DNA of 64,000 bases from Rallus limicola. Its lineage: Eukaryota > Chordata > Aves > Gruiformes > Rallidae. The stretch spans positions 61,380,179-61,444,178 of the forward strand of contig JAKCOZ010000003.1 in the NCBI GenBank assembly GCA_022605955.1, given 5' to 3'. Below, piece after piece: positions 61,418-64,000 of the stretch. The notes under the pieces were generated by a model. That model searched no databases and had not been told where the DNA came from. It worked only from the letters and a program-made list of their open reading frames with translations. Every line of letters begins with the position of its first letter. Position 1 is the first letter of the stretch. The translations under genes and the position numbers were made by a program.

Positions 61418-62913
61418 ACGTGCTGCGGTGTGGCGGGCAGTGTGGGGCGAGTGTTTTGGCCTGGTGGGCAGTGCACAGGCTGGGGGTGCTGGAGGGGTGT
61501 GCTGTGGGCACAGTGTGGGTGGTGGCTTTGGGTGCAGGGATATTGCAGCAGCTGTGGGCGTGGGGTGGTGTCTGGCAGCTGGGGGGTGTGGGATAGGTGT
61601 GTTTTGGGGGGCGTGGATGCTGGGTGGGTTGTTGCCGTGCCCGGTGGCAGCGAGCGGAGCTGGGGGTGCGGAGCCATGGGGCACAGGGCTGTGCCACCCT
61701 GCCCGCCCCCTGCTCACCTGCCCCACTGCATGTCCGTGGTGCAGAGCCCCCTCAGTGAACCCAGGGCTGGCAGGTGCTTGGGCTGGCACATGCCCCCAGC
61801 AAAATCCATGGCACCCCCTGCACCCACCCTCAGGGGGATGCCACGGGGGTGTGCAGGGAGCAGGACCCCTCCTGGGATCCCTGGTTGGTGGGGAAGGATG
61901 CGCCTGGTCCCCATGGGCTCCCCTGGGCCAGGCCTTCTCCCTGCCCCCACCAAGATCCTGGTGTTTTTATCCCTCCAGTGCTGCGCCTTCCTGAAAGCAG
62001 CATTAGGCACCTGGGGACAGGGGGATGGGGTACACATGGGGAGGACACCCTGGGCACCCCAGGACCCATGGCAGCCTGGCCTCTGGGCTTGGTCTGAAGG
62101 GCACAGAGCAGGGTTGGGAGGGGCTGCCATGGCTCTGGCACAGCCCTGCATACCCTGCCAGTTGCTGCCTGCTGGGGGTGAGGGGGGCCAGGCAGTGCAG
62201 GCAGCAGCCTCTGCTCGGGGGACTCCACATCCCACCTCCTCGAGCTGGTTGGGGATGCCCAGAGGGGTCTGGCAGCACCCCCTTGTCCGCTCTTCCTGGC
62301 AGATGGCACATGCCGGGACTATGGCACTGTTGGGGCTGCCGCTGTGAGGTGACCTGGTTGCCATGGGGCAGGGCAGGTCCGTGGCTGATGGTACCCTCCC
62401 CACCCTCTGCAGGGCTGCAGGGGATGGGTTGGGGGGGTGGCCGGAGCCCCAGCTATGCCGTGCGCCCCTCCTGGGGACAGCGAGCTGCTCTCCCTGCTGG
62501 ATCAGGCTGCCCGTCCTGCCGTGCCATGGCAGATTTTATAGGTGTGTCGCACGTTCCCGTCTCCCGGAGAAAATGCCGTGACAGCAGAGTCCCTTCCCCT
62601 GCAGCAGCCACGGCTCCTGCCCAGCTCCCCACTTCTCCTCCTCCTCTCCCTCCTCAGCCCCTCTCCCTTGCCCCCACACGAGGACCCCAAGCCCTGGGGC
62701 AGAACCCTCCCACCCCAACCACATCCCCACACCCAGACACCCCATCCCAGGGGCTCTGGTCACCCTCCCCAGCACCAGGACCCCGGGGTGGGTTAGGGTG
62801 GGGGTGGGGGGGCACACACACAGCCAGGGGACCCACCCATGGGTGCTGTGACACGCGGCCAGCTCATGCCATGCACCGTGCGAGGCACCAACAGCAGCCA
62901 AAGAGCCACTTAC

Positions 62914-63110
62914 CAGGGTCAGGGTCCGTCTGGGGAGCGCGAGCCCTAGAGAGCGGTCCGCACGACGTCCATCGCCGCTGCCTCTGGCCACGACCCCCTC
63001 TCCCCCCGCAGGCGTTCACCGCATCCCGTGCAAATCCCCGCTGGAGGATGGAGCGGCGGGGCTGGTACCCGGGGAGCCAGAGCCCCGCGCTCGCTGCCGG
63101 AGGATGCGGG
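62914..63110 (-). other. PHF24: Putative non-coding first exon and promoter of PHF24
   Basis: A perfect minus-strand donor GTAAGTG (62913-62907) ends a CpG-rich segment (e.g. GTCGTGCGGACCGCTCTCTA on the minus strand). Together with the acceptor right before the PHF24 ATG, this suggests a 5'UTR exon here. The transcription start is unknown; the right border is arbitrary. Confidence 0.45.
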
Positions 63111-63164
63111 AGACAGTGAGATGCTGGGAGCGGATGCTTGTGTCTAGCACACGCGCGCGCACAG

Positions 63165-63209
<45 letters not shown>

Positions 63210-63222
63210 CACACGCACACAC
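63165..63222. repeat. (CA)n microsatellite
   Basis: About 28 CA dinucleotides with two CG interruptions, just upstream of the putative PHF24 promoter. Confidence 0.97.
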
Positions 63223-64000
63223 CGAGGGAGGAAGCGGGGAGCTGGTGACTGGGGCTGAGCAGATGCAGCCTGGTTTGCTGTCCCTGTACCAATTGCTGCC
63301 TGCGCCGCGTTAAGCAGCTCTCTGAGACATGAAGCTTTGCTGGGTTTTTTTTTCCTCCCCTAACCGGGCTGACGTGTGCCGGGAGATACCAATAGAAGCT
63401 TTCCCTGCATCCCTCCTGGCCCCTGGGGCTGGGCTGCCTTTCTTCCAGACAACCTCAAGGACTTGTGGAGATGGGGCTGCACCCGGGGAGGGATGAAGGT
63501 CTCCCCTGCACACCCGCTGGGGTATTCCCCGCCCCCGGTGTCCCAGCCACAGGCTACCTGCGGCCGCTTTAACTGCGCTGGGGTGCGGCAGGGGCACGGT
63601 GACTCCCGGCGACCCGCAGCACTCCGTGCCCCGGTGCAATGCAGCACCTGGGCTTTCGGTTCTCCGGGTCCCCGGGATGGGGTGGGATGGATGTCACCTG
63701 GGCGTGCACCCACAGGGCTGCAGTGGGGCTGGGGGGGCTCGTGGAGGCTGCGAGGGAGATGATGGGGCAGGGGGGAGGATGCTGGTGATGGAGAGGAGAG
63801 CACAGCCCAAATGCACTGCTTCTGAGGGTGGGATATCATCTGCTCCGCAGGCATCCCCAGCTGCCCCACACTGGCCTGGTGATGGTCACTCAGGCCCTCA
63901 ACACTGCCCTAGGAGGGGGGTACCACTGGCTGACAGGGTCATGCTTTCCCTTTCATGAGCTCTCAGCTGTACCTAGAGAGGATTCAGGGTGCAGGAGCCC
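63223..64000. other. Right-hand flank
   Basis: No gene, RNA or repeat recognised. Probable PHF24 upstream sequence. Confidence 0.5.

Noticed and set aside
60581..61789. 402-codon minus frame and 408-codon plus frame with Thr/Pro- or Gly/Val-rich repeats
   Set aside because: Both are translations of the 15-bp minisatellite, whose length is a multiple of three, so stops never appear. Not a mucin- or elastin-like gene.
62025..63119. 364-codon plus frame
   Set aside because: GC-rich chance frame over the putative PHF24 first exon; no domain and no start context.

Overview
The window looks like nuclear DNA from a bird. Genes are split by GT-AG introns, at least four CR1 (chicken repeat 1) LINE fragments are present, and the background is GC-rich with many minisatellites. 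Three genes could be identified by assembling exons: VCP (+ strand, C-terminal part), DNAJB5 (- strand, complete) and PHF24/GINIP (- strand, complete). The order PHF24-DNAJB5-VCP with VCP convergent to DNAJB5 matches human 9p13, which in birds usually corresponds to the Z chromosome (an inference). The species cannot be named from this sequence alone.

Layout. 1-10.66 kb: VCP exons 6-17, encoding the second half of the D1 region through the C-terminus of the AAA+ segregase p97, with a 3'UTR and two overlapping poly(A) signals. 10.67-11.94 kb: intergenic. 11.945-21.934 kb: three head-to-tail, almost identical copies of a ~3.33-kb unit. Each carries the distal ~1.5 kb of the DNAJB5 3'UTR with its poly(A) signal plus ~1.8 kb of downstream flank. 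Only the copy next to the gene joins the DNAJB5 stop codon. 22.5-36.9 kb: DNAJB5, with three coding exons for a 347-aa HSP40, an alternative upstream coding exon that adds 34 residues, and a CpG-island promoter at 36.8-37.2 kb with a perfect heat-shock element, a CArG box and four CCAAT boxes. 37.27-37.37 kb: a perfect 48-bp-arm palindrome abutting a CR1 at 37.37-38.1 kb. 38.1-53.1 kb: no recognisable gene, but several tandem repeats and a CpG-rich block at 50.4-51.1 kb. 53.1-57.9 kb: PHF24, with seven coding exons for 400 aa, a PHD finger and two EF-hand-like loops. 57.9-62.9 kb: probable PHF24 5' intron, holding a second 48-bp-arm palindrome and a 15-bp minisatellite. 62.9-63.1 kb: probable non-coding first exon of PHF24. 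63.2-64 kb: nothing recognised.

VCP and DNAJB5 both act in protein quality control (an unfoldase and an HSP70 co-chaperone). PHF24 is a neuronal G-alpha-i-interacting protein. They are neighbours by conserved synteny and do not form a co-regulated unit like an operon. Most other open reading frames here are chance ORFs in GC-rich or repeated DNA. The observations most worth following up are the triplicated DNAJB5 3'UTR/poly(A) unit, the two long palindromes, the promoter motif cluster of DNAJB5, a canonical EF-hand loop in PHF24 and a possible antisense promoter at the PHF24 stop codon.
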